This document shows, one piece after another, positions 33,719-46,393 of a stretch of 64,000 nt of DNA. Position 1 is the first letter of the stretch, and each line of letters starts with the position of its first letter. The DNA lies in assembly GCA_946800325.1 (NCBI GenBank), contig OX326958.1:19738414-19802413 (forward strand), given 5' to 3'. The notes beneath the pieces are model-generated. The model worked only from the letters and a program-made list of their open reading frames with translations. It did no database searches and was not told the origin of the DNA. Origin of the DNA: Luzula sylvatica. Taxonomy: Eukaryota > Streptophyta > Magnoliopsida > Poales > Juncaceae. Position numbers and translations under genes: made by a program.

Positions 33719-34395
33719 ATATAAAAAATATAAACTTAATTTTAGTAATTTCTTGTTTTCATTTTCTTTTTGACTGTTTATGCTTCTCTGGATTTTCAAG
33801 AACTTCTTCCAAGGTATCCCATCAAGACACCCAATCTCTATAATTCTTTCTATCGTTTATTAAATTTTCGCCATTTTGTACACATTTACGGAACCCATAA
33901 TTTAATTTTTCAAATTTTCACGGTAATGATATGATCTTTTATCCTTTCACCAAAGGAATATTTTTTATTAATCTTTTATTGTTCAATTCCAATTCAAGAT
34001 TACCATTCTATTTCGTTGATGAATTAAGATTGCTTAGATCATTTTCTTGCAATTATTGTTTGTAGAAATTTTCTTTGAAGATGTGAAGTTGTAATCAAAA
34101 TATCATCAATTAAACTTTAAAGATTTGAAGATACATTACATTATTGTTTATAGGAACTTCTCTTTTTTTCATCGTGCTTATCACTTCGCTAAGCTCCTGT
34201 TAATGCAAATTGATCTGAATTAGGAGTATAATATAACCAATTTTTTTTAATGACATTATTTTTTTTTTAAAAACCAATTTTGTTCATAACATTAACACAA
34301 CAAACAGCAGTTTATAAAACTAAGCTAATTCACGGATAATATATTTATTTATTAATTAGTTTATTATGTCTAGTGAATGTTTACTACAGTTTGAC

Positions 34396-34863
34396 ATGGA
34401 TTGGACACAACTAAATGATGACCTTCTCCGCCTCATCTCGAAGAATTTGAATGACTTTTGTAGTTTTTATTGTTTCCGTTGTGTTTGCAAAAACTGGCGT
34501 TTCGCCAGTGATTCTAGGGATCACCCCCCCCCCGCGCAACTTCCATGGCTTCTCAAGAATGATTCCACCAGCTCCCGTTATCTAATTTTGCGTTATATTC
34601 CCTTCAATCCAATAAAACTCACTCTCCATATCCCCGAAGCAAAAATATGTAATTTGTTGGGGAGATCAAAACTGTATCTTATCATGCTCGACTATGCTAC
34701 CGGGACAACGTCATTCCTCAATCCATTGACGGGAACCCATTTTAGTATCCCCGGTCTAACATGTACTCGAATTTATCGACATCCTATCTTTGTAGGTCCT
34801 AATCCAACAGGAGATGCTGACATATTTATACTGCATGGGGATGGATATGAAAAGTTTCTATGA
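34396..34863 (+). pseudogene. Truncated F-box copy with open frame (155 aa)
   Basis: Partner of the pseudogene at 709. The ATG at 34396 starts MDWTQLNDDLLRLISKNLNDFCS..CFRCVCKNWR, an intact F-box. The frame is open for 155 residues and ends at GYEKFL-stop where family homology breaks off. Between residues 60 and 80 the sequence SSRYLILRYIPFNPIKLT replaces GTLSNFVFYSLQSNRTHT of the full genes: one base and then two bases are missing, a compensated frameshift. The C-terminal half of the propeller is absent. It could make a protein with an F-box but no complete substrate domain; more likely it is a gene fragment. Confidence 0.8.
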
Positions 34864-35850
34864 ATGTGATTTTGAATTTCGTGTTTCACAATATTTTAAA
34901 TTATGTAATATTCAAAACAAATACACAAAATAGAAACATCCAAAAATACACAAAATAAAAATCATGAAACATGATATTTTAAGTATTTTGGAATATAATT
35001 TCGATCACGTGTATTCTATAACTAATATTGCACACAAAAAGAAAATCGGGATTTTTAAAATTGTTAGTTAGAGATAACAAGAATATTAAAAAATACACAA
35101 AAAAATTGTGACTGATAAAAGTGCACAACAATTTATCCAAAATCGAATAATTAAAAAACAACGTTCCATTTAGAAAATATAACAAAAAATTATCTTCACA
35201 ATAAAAAAACTACATCATCATATAAGTAGAGATCCTACAAACAAAACAAAGTCAACAATTTGAACAACCGCGCAATCGCGCAGGGATTTTCCTAGTATAT
35301 AACATTATATATTAACCTGAATTTTTATTGTTATGATTATAATTTTTTTTTGTTAATATTGAAGTGTAAATTATATTATTATTTAACTATTAAATTGAAA
35401 TATTTTGAGAAAGTCACATTATATTTGTTAGGTCTTACACCAGACCAAGTAAATATTGTAATGTGGTTAAATTTGATACAAATAGAAAATGAAAAGTATA
35501 CATATATGACGAAAATGGAGAGGGTTTGTTCACCCCTCTTCCAAATTTTGCATTTCATAAGCAACTCAAATTTTTTTCTCTTTAAACCAAGATTAAGGGG
35601 TATATGATTTCAATTAGAACCTTGGACTTTTCTATATATACAACTCAGCCCAAAACTCCTAATATACAGAGAATTAAAAGAAACTTAAAACAAATGCCCA
35701 TTTTTTCCTGTCCGCCCGTCTTTCTTGCTATCTTCTTCAGACCCTCAAAAGGGTTAACTCGAACCCTCCGCACCGCTTTGAAGCATTTCTCACTCCTCAT
35801 TCTCTTTCTTCCTCTTTTCTTCTTCGTACTCTGTTCTCCTCAACTCAAAT
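34864..35850. other. AT-rich sequence between truncated F-box and LINE (copy B)
   Basis: Counterpart of 1164-2180. It includes the Helitron-like end below. No gene recognised. Confidence 0.6.
35267..35295 (+). mobile_element. Helitron-like 3' terminus (copy B)
   Basis: CCGCGCAATCGCGCAGG hairpin with one mismatch compared with 1551, then CTAG at 35292-35295 followed by T. Confidence 0.45.
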
Positions 35851-38410
35851 CTTTCTCTCTCGCCTCTGATGGAGCTGCTTCTTCTGCTTGATTCTCAGTT
35901 TGTTTTCCTTCCTTTTTTGTTCGTGTTTTTTTATTTTTTTTTCTCTCCCTTGCTTTCTCGTGTTTCTGTTTTCCAGCTATTATTTCTTCTACGAGATCTT
36001 CTTCAGCTTTCCTTAGATCTGTGAAAGATCTCGAGCATCTCTCTCCACACAATGAACAAATACAAAGCAAATAGTTGCCTTTGGAGATGAGGTGTTTCGA
36101 GCTTGAGCATATCTGATCGAGACATTTTTTCTGTGTTTGTGGTTAAAGTGAGTTTGTTGTTCGTTTTGAGAAGAAGCCATATTTTTTTGGCTAAAGACAC
36201 ATTCATGTGCCATATGGACTAGGGTTTCACTGGATCTGAGGCATGGTGGGCATCAGTTAACCATCGTCCATCTTTTTTTTGCAAATTATCGATCGTGAGT
36301 ACCTTGTCTTGCATTGCAAGCTAAATAAAGGTTTTGATCCGTTCTGGAATTTTTATGGACCAAACGTCGGTTAAATCCGAATGAGAAGGACTCCCAAAAT
36401 GAGTTGGGAGTATGCATTTGCCGTTTTAGATGTATTTTTTGGAGTTCCTTTCCAAAGAATCACATCTCTCTCCTCCTTCAAACTAATTTTATTTAATTGC
36501 TCTTCTAATTTCTTCAACTCTTCTCTTGCTTCATCTGACATTCTTTTTTGAAAATGTTTTTCCAATATTTTTTGTTTTAACTGTTTTAATGAAATAATCA
36601 GATTCAGTCTATGACTGTATAATGATGGGTATCTCTTTTTCATCTTTTCCTCTTCCCAATTTCCCTCACAAAATGGTATGATGTCCCTCCTCTTGAAAGA
36701 ATGACTTATCTTTCTGGATAATTTTCCAGAAGTAAGAAAGTTTTTGGTTATTTGGATTAAACTCAGTGGTGGGGCTTATTGTGGGTATGAGGTCTTGCCA
36801 GTTCAGTTCACTTTGATGGTTGTATTTCCACAGCCATTCCAATAGCAAAGATCTGTTGAAGACCTCTAAATTGAGGAGGCCTAATCCCCTTCCCAATTTG
36901 GGTATGCACACATTGTGCCAAGAAACAAATGGGCAGCCTGAGTTAGAAGTTCATTTCCAGAGGAACTCTATTCTGATCTTATCCATCTGTATGATTGTCC
37001 ATTTTGTGAATTTGAAGATTTGAAAGTAATATGTGGGGAGAGAAGACATAACATAATTAATGAGGACTATTATGCCTGTCATGTTTATCATTGATCCTTG
37101 CCACCCAATCACTTTTTGCTTGAATTTCTCAATGATTTCTCTGAAGAAATTTTTATTTGGCTTTTTATAATGAAGAGGGTAGCCGAGATATTTTGAATGG
37201 AAGATATTTTTAAGGCAACCCAACCCTTCTTCTATTTTCTTTATGTTTTTCTCTCTTTCTTCTTCTTCTTTTCTCTTGTCTCCTACTACTGTGAAGTCTG
37301 GCTTATCATAATTTATGGTAAGTCCTGAAGAGTTGCCAAATGAATTGAATACCACTTTGAGTCTTCTCACTTGTGGTATTTCTGATTTGATTAGAAATAA
37401 TGAATCATCAGCATAGAATAATGCATTTTTTTTTATCTCTCTGAAAAGCTTCTCTATGATTCCTCTCTCCCCCAATTCTTTAAGTAGCCTCCCCAATGTA
37501 TCAATAGAAATTATAAAGATGTGTAGAGAGAGGGGATCACCCTGTCTCACTCCCCTTTTGAGATTTATTGTTTTTTCTGGAATACCATTCAATAAAACCT
37601 TTGCTTTGCCTTGAAAAAAGATATTTGTGACCGAATTGATCCAAGTGGAACCAAAGTCCCTAGCTTTGAGTGCTTGAATCATGAATGGCCATGAAATCGT
37701 ATCAAAGGCTTTGTGGATATCAGCTTTGAAAAGAAGCATAGGTTTTTTGTATGTGTGGGCAAGACGGGTTACCTCTCTGGCATAAACTAGGCATTTACTG
37801 ATTTCTCTGTTTTCAATGAATCATAATTGATTTGGAAGTATTATTTGGCCGATAACAGACTTTAATATGTTAGAGAGAATCTTTAAAAAGATTTTTTACA
37901 TACCAATTATTAAACTGATTGGTCTGTAATTCTTTGGTAAGAGTGGGTTTATCTTTTTTGAGAAGTAGGGTGATATATGATAGAGATGAGTCACATACCC
38001 TCATTAGGGTTGTGTTTTTGTATAATGCTAGTAATCTCATTCTTGAGATAAAGCCATCATGCTTTAAAAAACTTACCATTCCATCCATTTGGTCTGGAGA
38101 TTTGTTTGATTTCCATGATTTTATCACTCTCGCTACTTCCTCAGAAGAGATTGGCTCATCAAGGCTTTGTAAAATGGGTGCCTTGAAAAATACTGGACGT
38201 GTCCAGTTGTGGGATTGTTGGGTTAATTTGTGGTTCTTTTCCCATTAGGTCCCTGTAAAAAGAAAAAAGCAGATTAGTTTTGTTTTTATGGTTTGTTACC
38301 TCTGAGCCATCATGTGGGTTGATCAATGCTGGAATCATGAGCTCGGTTTTGTTGGGTTGCTTGTTTGTGAAAAAAAAGTGGTGTTTTGATCACCCTCCAC
38401 GGCCCACTGA
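35850..38410 (-). mobile_element. 5'-truncated, decayed L1-type LINE (uninterrupted copy B)
   Basis: Read on the minus strand from right to left. Reverse-transcriptase segments occur at 37870-38127 (KSPDQMDGM, SYITLL) and at 36951-37739, with FKADIHKAFDTISW, LKRGVRQGDPLS and FYADD. The WKG...LGRGLGLLN stretch at 36666-36911 and the linker at 36371-36643 follow. The finger-type HECVFS region and a pyrimidine-rich 3' end lie near 35900-36210. Frameshifts and stops throughout show it is inactive. Endonuclease and ORF1 are missing. It is the same insertion as 2180-3661 plus 11767-12825. Confidence 0.88.
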
Positions 38411-41400
38411 AAAAAGTATATATATAAGATATTAATAATATTTTAATGTTGGATCAACTATATTTAATCATTTATTTTTTAAAATTAAGTTACCTTATCA
38501 AATGGAAAATGAAGAATTTTATTTATGAAATATTAACAAAATAATATATAATATTATTAATCATACATCATATATTAATTGTATTTTTGAAAAAAATTTA
38601 AATCCGTCAAATACATATGCTAAATTTTTTCTTTATTTTTACATTCATGTTAGTATAGTCTATACATAATATTTTCTCGAATTTTAATTATTAAAGAAAA
38701 TATGTAAGAAAATGCAATGCAAAATAATACCTTTCTAGGAGAGTACTCTCGCTACGCGGCAAGTATGTTAATTATATATTTCATTGTTATACGAATTATA
38801 CATTTGTATGATAATGTTAATAATATCATTCCAAAGTAAAATCATTCGAACTCATTTATTTATGATTATTCATATATCTTACAATTATTTTACATTATGA
38901 TAACAAAAAATCTTATTTTTTAATCAAATTATAACACTTATATTAGTGTCATTATATAATAATATATGAGAAACAATACGAGTTTACGAAACATAACATA
39001 AAATATTATATCATTGTTCAAAATATTTCATACAATATCAATATAAAAATAATGGATCATACCACATACTTAGTAACACATCACAAATTATATAGTACGA
39101 ATATTTTTTTTATTGATTCAAAATGTAATGGAAAATATATATAATATCAATCTGAGTAGCGGAAGTAATTTAATAAATAATATCAAAATTTAATTTGGAA
39201 TAAACATAAATACAAATTATTTTATATCACATGATTTTTTTTTAATTTACATTTTTTAGAATGACAATATTATTTGATACATGTTTATAAGTTTAATACG
39301 TTATAAATAAAAATTATTTAGATGGATACACTATTTTTTTTTAATTCTATTAGTTTTTAATTTTTTGAATATCAAAATTTTCTTGGTTAAAAACATAAAT
39401 ATAATCTATTTAGTATTATATGGGATTCGTATTCTTATAATTTTTTTAAAATGAATAATAATACGAATAATTCTATTATGTAAATAAAATATTTAAAAAT
39501 TCTATTATGTAAAAATATATTTTTTTGCATTGTATTTTCTTACATAATATCTTTACAAATTCAAATTATGTAAAACAATATGTATGAACTATGTTAATAT
39601 GAATGTCAAAATGAATAGTAAATTAAATGAATATATTCGATGAATTTTTAAAATTAAATTTTAAAAAATAATACTAATATTTGTTGTATGTTTTATAATA
39701 TTACATATTGAGTTATTAGTATTTCATACATAAATTTTTCATCTCCCATTGGATTCACATTTGATCATGTAATCTTATGTGAAATATTAGACAATTGAAT
39801 AGACTTAGTCTATTGTGAACTATTTAGCAAATTATAATAGTCCACATCATTAGTGTAGAATGATGTGGATTTCTAAGTATGTTTAAAACATGGTATAAAA
39901 TAATAGTACATAAATGATTCCACAAAATATGATCTTCAAAAAATCTAATTGAAAAATATTGATTGAGATCAAACCATATCACTACATTTAATGGTTCAAA
40001 TTAATACTTACAAATGGTCATACAAAAGACATGACTTAAATGATCGACTATAATATTAATGTATATGATGAATCCACATCACAAAATCTAATGGTCTATA
40101 ATCATGAATAATCATGATGTGGATTCATGAGGAGGCTAAAAAAATGTGCAAAATAAAGGGGTGGGTGAATTACATAATTATATTTTAAGTATTATTATGA
40201 TTATTATTGTTAGTATTACTATTACAACTCATTATCTTATTATGTTTTTGTTTTTTAAAATAACTTTAAAATTAAAATTTACAAAAATTAATATAAATGA
40301 TTTTTTTTTACCTATCAACATAAAATAATTTTTCAAACTTAGAAACTATATCGAATATTATTGTTATCTTAAAATTGTAAATTTCAAAATACCATATGAA
40401 ATTACTTATTTCTTATTTATGTTTTAATATTGATTTTATTATTTTTTTAAATAATTTTAAATGTTTTCGGATAAATATAACTTTTATTAGTATTGTATAT
40501 ATGTTGTGAGTACATAGGTCATATGGTTTGCTGTTACTATATTTGGTATTGCATGAAAAAATGTTTTAAATTGAACGATTGAACTTAGTATAAACATTTT
40601 GTGTATATCGGATATTTTTTTTAATAATTATATTTTGAGTACTATTATCATTATTAACTATAATTTTAAGAATCATGTATAACACTAAAATCGTTTGCTT
40701 TAATTTTTTTTTTTTAAATAACTTTGATATTACAATTTACAAAAATTAATAGAGATAAAAAATAATAATTTATTTATCAAAATAAAAATAAATTTTCAAA
40801 CTTAGAAACATACATAGAATACTATTGTTATCTTCAAATTGTAAATTTTAAAAATAGCACATGTAATAAAAATTTTCTTATTTATATTTTAATATGAATA
40901 TTATCATTTTTAATATTTTTAATTGTTTTTTGGATAATTATTTTTATTAGTATTTTGTATGAATGGTATGATATGAGTACGTAGCTCATATAATTCATTG
41001 TTTTCATATTTGATATTTCTAAACATAATGCTATAAATCGAGCAATTTAGCCTTGTATAAACATTTTCACATTCTGTGTTTATTGTATTGGTAATTTACT
41101 TATCATATAATTAATGTTCATATAATATCGTGTGCGGATTAGTTTATATATTAAATGATCATAAATTATCCAAAAATATAATTATTAGGCAATACCGAGC
41201 TACTATTAATTTGCTGGAGTTTGTGCTAGACAGGTACACACGATGCACAAGTACATGATTCAGAAAATCAAGAAAATAATCAAGAAATACAAAACATGAG
41301 GAAATGGAGCAATGGATAATATAGAAGATTTAGAGAAATTAAGTGAAGATATGAATACAAGAAGAAATGGAGCAATATGGATCATAGATTATTTAAATGA

Positions 41401-42270
41401 TTTGGAGGAAGTGATCAGAGATATTGAGATGTGAAGAATTAAAGAAATTAAGATATGGAAAAATATATGAAGATGTGGAGCATTGAAGATCATTCGAAGA
41501 CTTGAAGATATTGAAGATTTTCTTGATCTCGAAATTGCAATTGGTAGAACCCAAATCTATGCAAACAAATTTGCAATTCATATTCTAAATTGATTATGAG
41601 TATTTCGCAGAAATAACACTATCCGTCCGAACGGTTGCACGCATCCGGTTTCTCCAATTAATATATCATGTTTGTGTTTTACTATGACTAAACCATGCAA
41701 ATTTTATATTGGTAATAAATCATGTATATATACATTAATGTCAATAAAACAAGTTACTAATATATTAATTTTTATGGTCAATAAAAATTGTATATTAGTA
41801 ACACAATAATGTCAATAATTTATTTTAAATATATCATTAGTAATGCTAGTTTATGTTGTGAAGTCGATATGTTTTTATTGTCAAAATAATATATGTGATG
41901 TTCATGTACTAATTTTACAGTTAAGAAATAATTTGTATGGGCCAATATATTATTTACAATGATTATATTACTGTGTTAAAACTAATATTTTTTTTTCAGT
42001 ATTAATATGTTATTTTTAGATATATCAATATACTGTCGTCATTGTTAATAATAATAAATTTATATTATTCTAAATGTATATTATGATATTTTCAATATTA
42101 ATATAGCGTGTATTTTTGTACTATCATATGGGAATTATGTGAAGCCAGAGCCACCCATTATTCCCGAGAAAAACAAAGATAAATCTCTGCTAATTAACCG
42201 GCTATATTTTGTCGTTCCGAGAATATCTTTGGGATGCGTTTGGATGGCGATAAGTTAAGATTACCATGAG
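38411..42270. repeat. AT-rich repeat tract, copy B; no gene seen
   Basis: Colinear with 12826-17270 of copy A minus its solo LTR. It contains the CTAGGAGAGTACTCTCGC...CGGCAAG motif (38735-38765), the dispersed TTTTGCATTGTATTTTCTTAC word, and short inverted repeats around 39841-39868. No coding sequence recognised. Confidence 0.75.
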
Positions 42271-44437
42271 AATCACATTTCCCGGGAATGACATTATCGT
42301 GTTATTGGAATATTGTTGTTTCTATTGAAAATGTGCATTCCGAAGAATGCCAATATTCTTTGATTTAATCATTTATGAAATGATCATTATATCCTTCAGA
42401 TACCTGAAATCATTTATATATTTTATATATTGATATCATCTACTATTTTGTATATCTTTTTAATGTTAAATTCAATATTATTATATAGTATTATATCCAA
42501 TCATTTATACTTCATTTTATGAATTGTTATTTAAATTAAATATAATTATAATCATACAAGCCCAAGTATATTATTTTTCTTAAAATAATCGTAATTATAT
42601 TATAATTATTTAATAATTGTGCTATATTTAATCTATAAAAACACACCCTTATTATACAAATGAAGGGTTATGCTTTATACTCTACAAAAAAAGAGTGAAA
42701 GCTTTTTGGTATATGAAAGAAAAACTCTCGTTTTAGTTTTGAGTTTTCAACGTACGCTCCAACAGAAACCGAGTTTTTGTATTTAATATTTGTGATGTTT
42801 TTCTTTTCATAACAGTTGATATCTATATATAGCAAATTTACAGAATTGCAAATTGTGTTAGTTTGTCAATAAAAAAATAAGAGTGGTGATGCATGTCTCC
42901 CTTAAAATTTTCTAGATTGATTGATGTGTTGGCGTCTGTATTAATGATGGTGGTAAATCATGACTATTTAATTTTTTCCATCATATATAAGAAAAGAAAG
43001 GTAAAACAGATTCACCGTTTCACACATCATTAATTTATTAAATATTTTTAACAACTTTATTTTCCACCATCCATAATTAATGAAATTTAAATCTATAAAT
43101 TTGGAAAAATAATTATTGGACTAAATCAATATACCATTTAACTTGTGTTAAAGGGTACATGAATAAAACCATCATAAAAAAATAAACAAAAACATAATAA
43201 TGAAAATGAAAATATTTTATTTTTTTAAATATTGAAAATAAAATAATAAAAGTGTGTTCAAATAAATATTACTTATCATGTGTTAAATTAAATAGAATAA
43301 AAATATTAAATAAAGCAAATTATTTAAGGCATCTAATTTTTGGAATATTGTTGTTTCTATTGAAAATCACATTTCCCGGGAATGACATTATCGTGTTATT
43401 GGAATATTGTTGTTTCTATTGAAAATGTGCATTCCGAAGAATGCCAATATTCTTTGATTTAATCATTTATGAAATGATCATTATATCCTTCAGATACCTG
43501 AAATCATTTATATATTTTATATATTGATATCATCTACTATTTTGTATATCTTTTTAATGTTAAATTCAATATTATTATATAGTATTATATCCAATCATTT
43601 ATACTTCATTTTATGAATTGTTATTTAAATTAAATATAATTATAATCATACAAGCCCAAGTATATTATTTTTCTTAAAATAATCGTAATTATATTATAAT
43701 TATTTAATAATTGTGCTATATTTAATCTATAAAAACACACCCTTATTATACAAATGAAGGGTTATGCTTTATACTCTACAAAAAAAGAGTGAAAGCTTTT
43801 TGGTATATGAAAGAAAAACTCTCGTTTTAGTTTTGAGTTTTCAACGTACGCTCCAACAGAAACCGAGTTTTTGTATTTAATATTTGTGATGTTTTTCTTT
43901 TCATAACAGTTGATATCTATATATAGCAAATTTACAGAATTGCAAATTGTGTTAGTTTGTCAATAAAAAAATAAGAGTGGTGATGCATGTCTCCCTTAAA
44001 ATTTTCTAGATTGATTGATGTGTTGGCGTCTGTATTAATGATGGTGGTAAATCATGACTATTTAATTTTTTCCATCATATATAAGAAAAGAAAGGTAAAA
44101 CAGATTCACCGTTTCACACATCATTAATTTATTAAATATTTTTAACAACTTTATTTTCCACCATCCATAATTAATGAAATTTAAATCTATAAATTTGGAA
44201 AAATAATTATTGGACTAAATCAATATACCATTTAACTTGTGTTAAAGGGTACATGAATAAAACCATCATAAAAAAATAAACAAAAACATAATAATGAAAA
44301 TGAAAATATTTTATTTTTTTAAATATTGAAAATAAAATAATAAAAGTGTGTTCAAATAAATATTACTTATCATGTGTTAAATTAAATAGAATAAAAATAT
44401 TAAATAAAGCAAATTATTTAAGGCATCTAATTTTTGG
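42271..44437. repeat. Recent tandem duplication, unit 1094 bp
   Basis: 42271-43343 is repeated at 43365-44437 with an exact offset of 1094 bp; no difference was noticed over the parts compared. The two copies are linked by 43341-43364, which itself repeats 42306-42330 (TTGGAATATTGTTGTTTCTA...). Copy A of the large duplication has only one, shorter version here. Confidence 0.95.
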
Positions 44438-45406
44438 TTTACCACGTAATCAATGTGGTTTACCAGCTAATAAATACAGTTTGCCACATAATTTAAAATT
44501 TAATGCATTTATTATATATTGCCGACACATCAATGCATTGAGGGGATATTAGAGAGGACAAGTATAATTTTCAAAAAATAAATATAATTTCAGGAATTTC
44601 TTGTTTTCAATTTCTTTTCGACAGTTTATGCTTCTCTCTTTGCATTGCTTTTTGAAGAACTTCATCTTAAGGTATATCTCATCAAAACACCCAATCTCCA
44701 TTGTCTTTTTTACCATCCATTAAATTTTTGCCAACTCATACACATTTACGTAATTAAACCTTAATTGGATTATTCATATCTTCATGGTGATACGATCTTT
44801 TGTCCTTTCGCTAATGGAATTTTTTTATTAATCTTTTATTGTTTCATTATAATTTAAGATTATCATCTCTTTCGATGATCAATTAAGATTGCTTATATCA
44901 TTTTCTTGCAATTATTGTACGTAGTAATTTTCTTTAAAACTATGAAGAATCAAAATATCATTGCTTATTTCAACTTTAAAGATATGGAGATATAGTCTAA
45001 ATATATTATTGTTTATAGTAACTTTGTTTTTTCTTCATCTTGCTTGTCACTTCGATAAGCTCGTCTTAATGCAAATTGATCTGAACTAGGAGTATGATAT
45101 ATTGACAATTCAATACCCTCATCAGAGTATTTGTTAAGTACAATATTTTATATTTTATTTTTATTTTAATAAATGTTATTTTAATAATATCCTCCATCAA
45201 TTAATTCCAAAAAAATTGAACTCACAATCTTTCACAGCATATGTTTTTGTGGATCACACTCAATCAATTAGACTATAGATCCATTGATTTGTGTATAACA
45301 TTAAATCAACAAACAACAATTAATAAAACTAAGCTAATTCACGGATAAAAACTTAAATTGTTTATTAATTTGTTCTTTTGTCAGCGAATCTCTACTACAA
45401 CTTGGT
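44438..45406. other. 5' flank of full F-box gene 2; no other gene
   Basis: From 44580 on it matches 17915-18730, the flank of F-box gene 1. No additional coding sequence seen. Confidence 0.7.
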
Positions 45407-46393
45407 ATGGATTGGGCAGAACTAAATGACGACCTTCTCCGCCTCATCTCGAAGAAGTTGGGGGACTTATGTAGCTTTTCTTGCTTTCGTTGTGTTTGCG
45501 AAAATTGGCGTTTAGCCATTGACCCTAGGGATCAGCCCCCACAACTTCCCTGGCTTCTCAAGAATGATTCGACCAGCGGAACTTTATCTAATTTCGTGTT
45601 CTATTCCCTTCAATCCAATAGAACTCACACTCTCCATATCCCCGAAGCAAAAAGATGCAACTTATTGGGGCGATCAAAACGGTATCTTATCATGCTCAAC
45701 TATTCTACCAGGACGACATCGTTCGTCAATCCATTAACCGGAACCCATTTTAATATCCCCGGTCTACCGGGTACGGATTTTCGAATTTATCGACATCCTA
45801 TCTTTGTAGGTCCTAATCCAACAGGAGACGGTGACATATTTATACTGCATGGGTATGGAAAAGAAAAAAGAACATCTATTTTTGTGATATCGATTCAATC
45901 TGACGGTAAAGTGTTCACCAAGATGGTTGAAATGCATTTAAAAGGAATAGTTACATATTATAAAGGAAGATTGTTCTCTTTTCATGATGGAACCACCAAG
46001 GTTTTCGATGTAAAAAATGGAGATGAAGTATTAGAAATTCCATGTCCAACAGTATATTATTTAAATTATTTAATTGAGGTGCGCGGTGATTTGCTTGGGC
46101 TATGGCTATATTCGTGGTCCGGAACATATCGATGTGTTATGTACCGGTTAGAGGAGGGCAGTAAGAACCCCCGTTGGGTGGAGACAGCTAAGGACATTGG
46201 CGACTACATGATTTTCTTGGACCCAGTTAATGGTTTTTGTTTGAAAGCTAGTGATTTCGAAGGATTTACAGGTAATTGCATATATTTAATAAATGAAAAG
46301 GACGAACTTGTACGGTATGACTTAAAAAACAGAAAGACGGAGATCCAATGTGATAATTGTCGGGCACCATGGTTCGTGCCTTGTTTGTACTAG
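45407..46393 (+). CDS. F-box protein with KIB/DUF295 beta-propeller (328 aa)
   Basis: Single-exon paralogue of the gene at 18733. The F-box occupies residues 3-38. The propeller-type domain follows, with CNLLGRSKRYLIMLNY, NPLTGTHFNIPGLPGTDF and the C-terminal IYLINEKDELVRYDL and CDNCRAPWFVPCLY. The family's usual role is substrate adaptor in an SCF ubiquitin ligase; the target is unknown. The frame is clean and lacks the templated insertion seen in gene 1, so it is the better model of the ancestral protein. The ATG at 45407 is the conserved MDWAEL start. Its 5' flank is shared with gene 1, so regulation was probably copied too. Confidence 0.87.
   Translation: MDWAELNDDLLRLISKKLGDLCSFSCFRCVCENWRLAIDPRDQPPQLPWLLKNDSTSGTLSNFVFYSLQSNRTHTLHIPEAKRCNLLGRSKRYLIMLNYSTRTTSFVNPLTGTHFNIPGLPGTDFRIYRHPIFVGPNPTGDGDIFILHGYGKEKRTSIFVISIQSDGKVFTKMVEMHLKGIVTYYKGRLFSFHDGTTKVFDVKNGDEVLEIPCPTVYYLNYLIEVRGDLLGLWLYSWSGTYRCVMYRLEEGSKNPRWVETAKDIGDYMIFLDPVNGFCLKASDFEGFTGNCIYLINEKDELVRYDLKNRKTEIQCDNCRAPWFVPCLY

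Larger units (their letters stand above)
33720..42850. repeat. Segmental duplication, copy B
   Basis: Colinear with 1-17900. This copy lacks the copia element and the related solo LTR, so it shows both empty target sites. Its LINE remnant is continuous and its truncated F-box frame is open. Confidence 0.9.
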
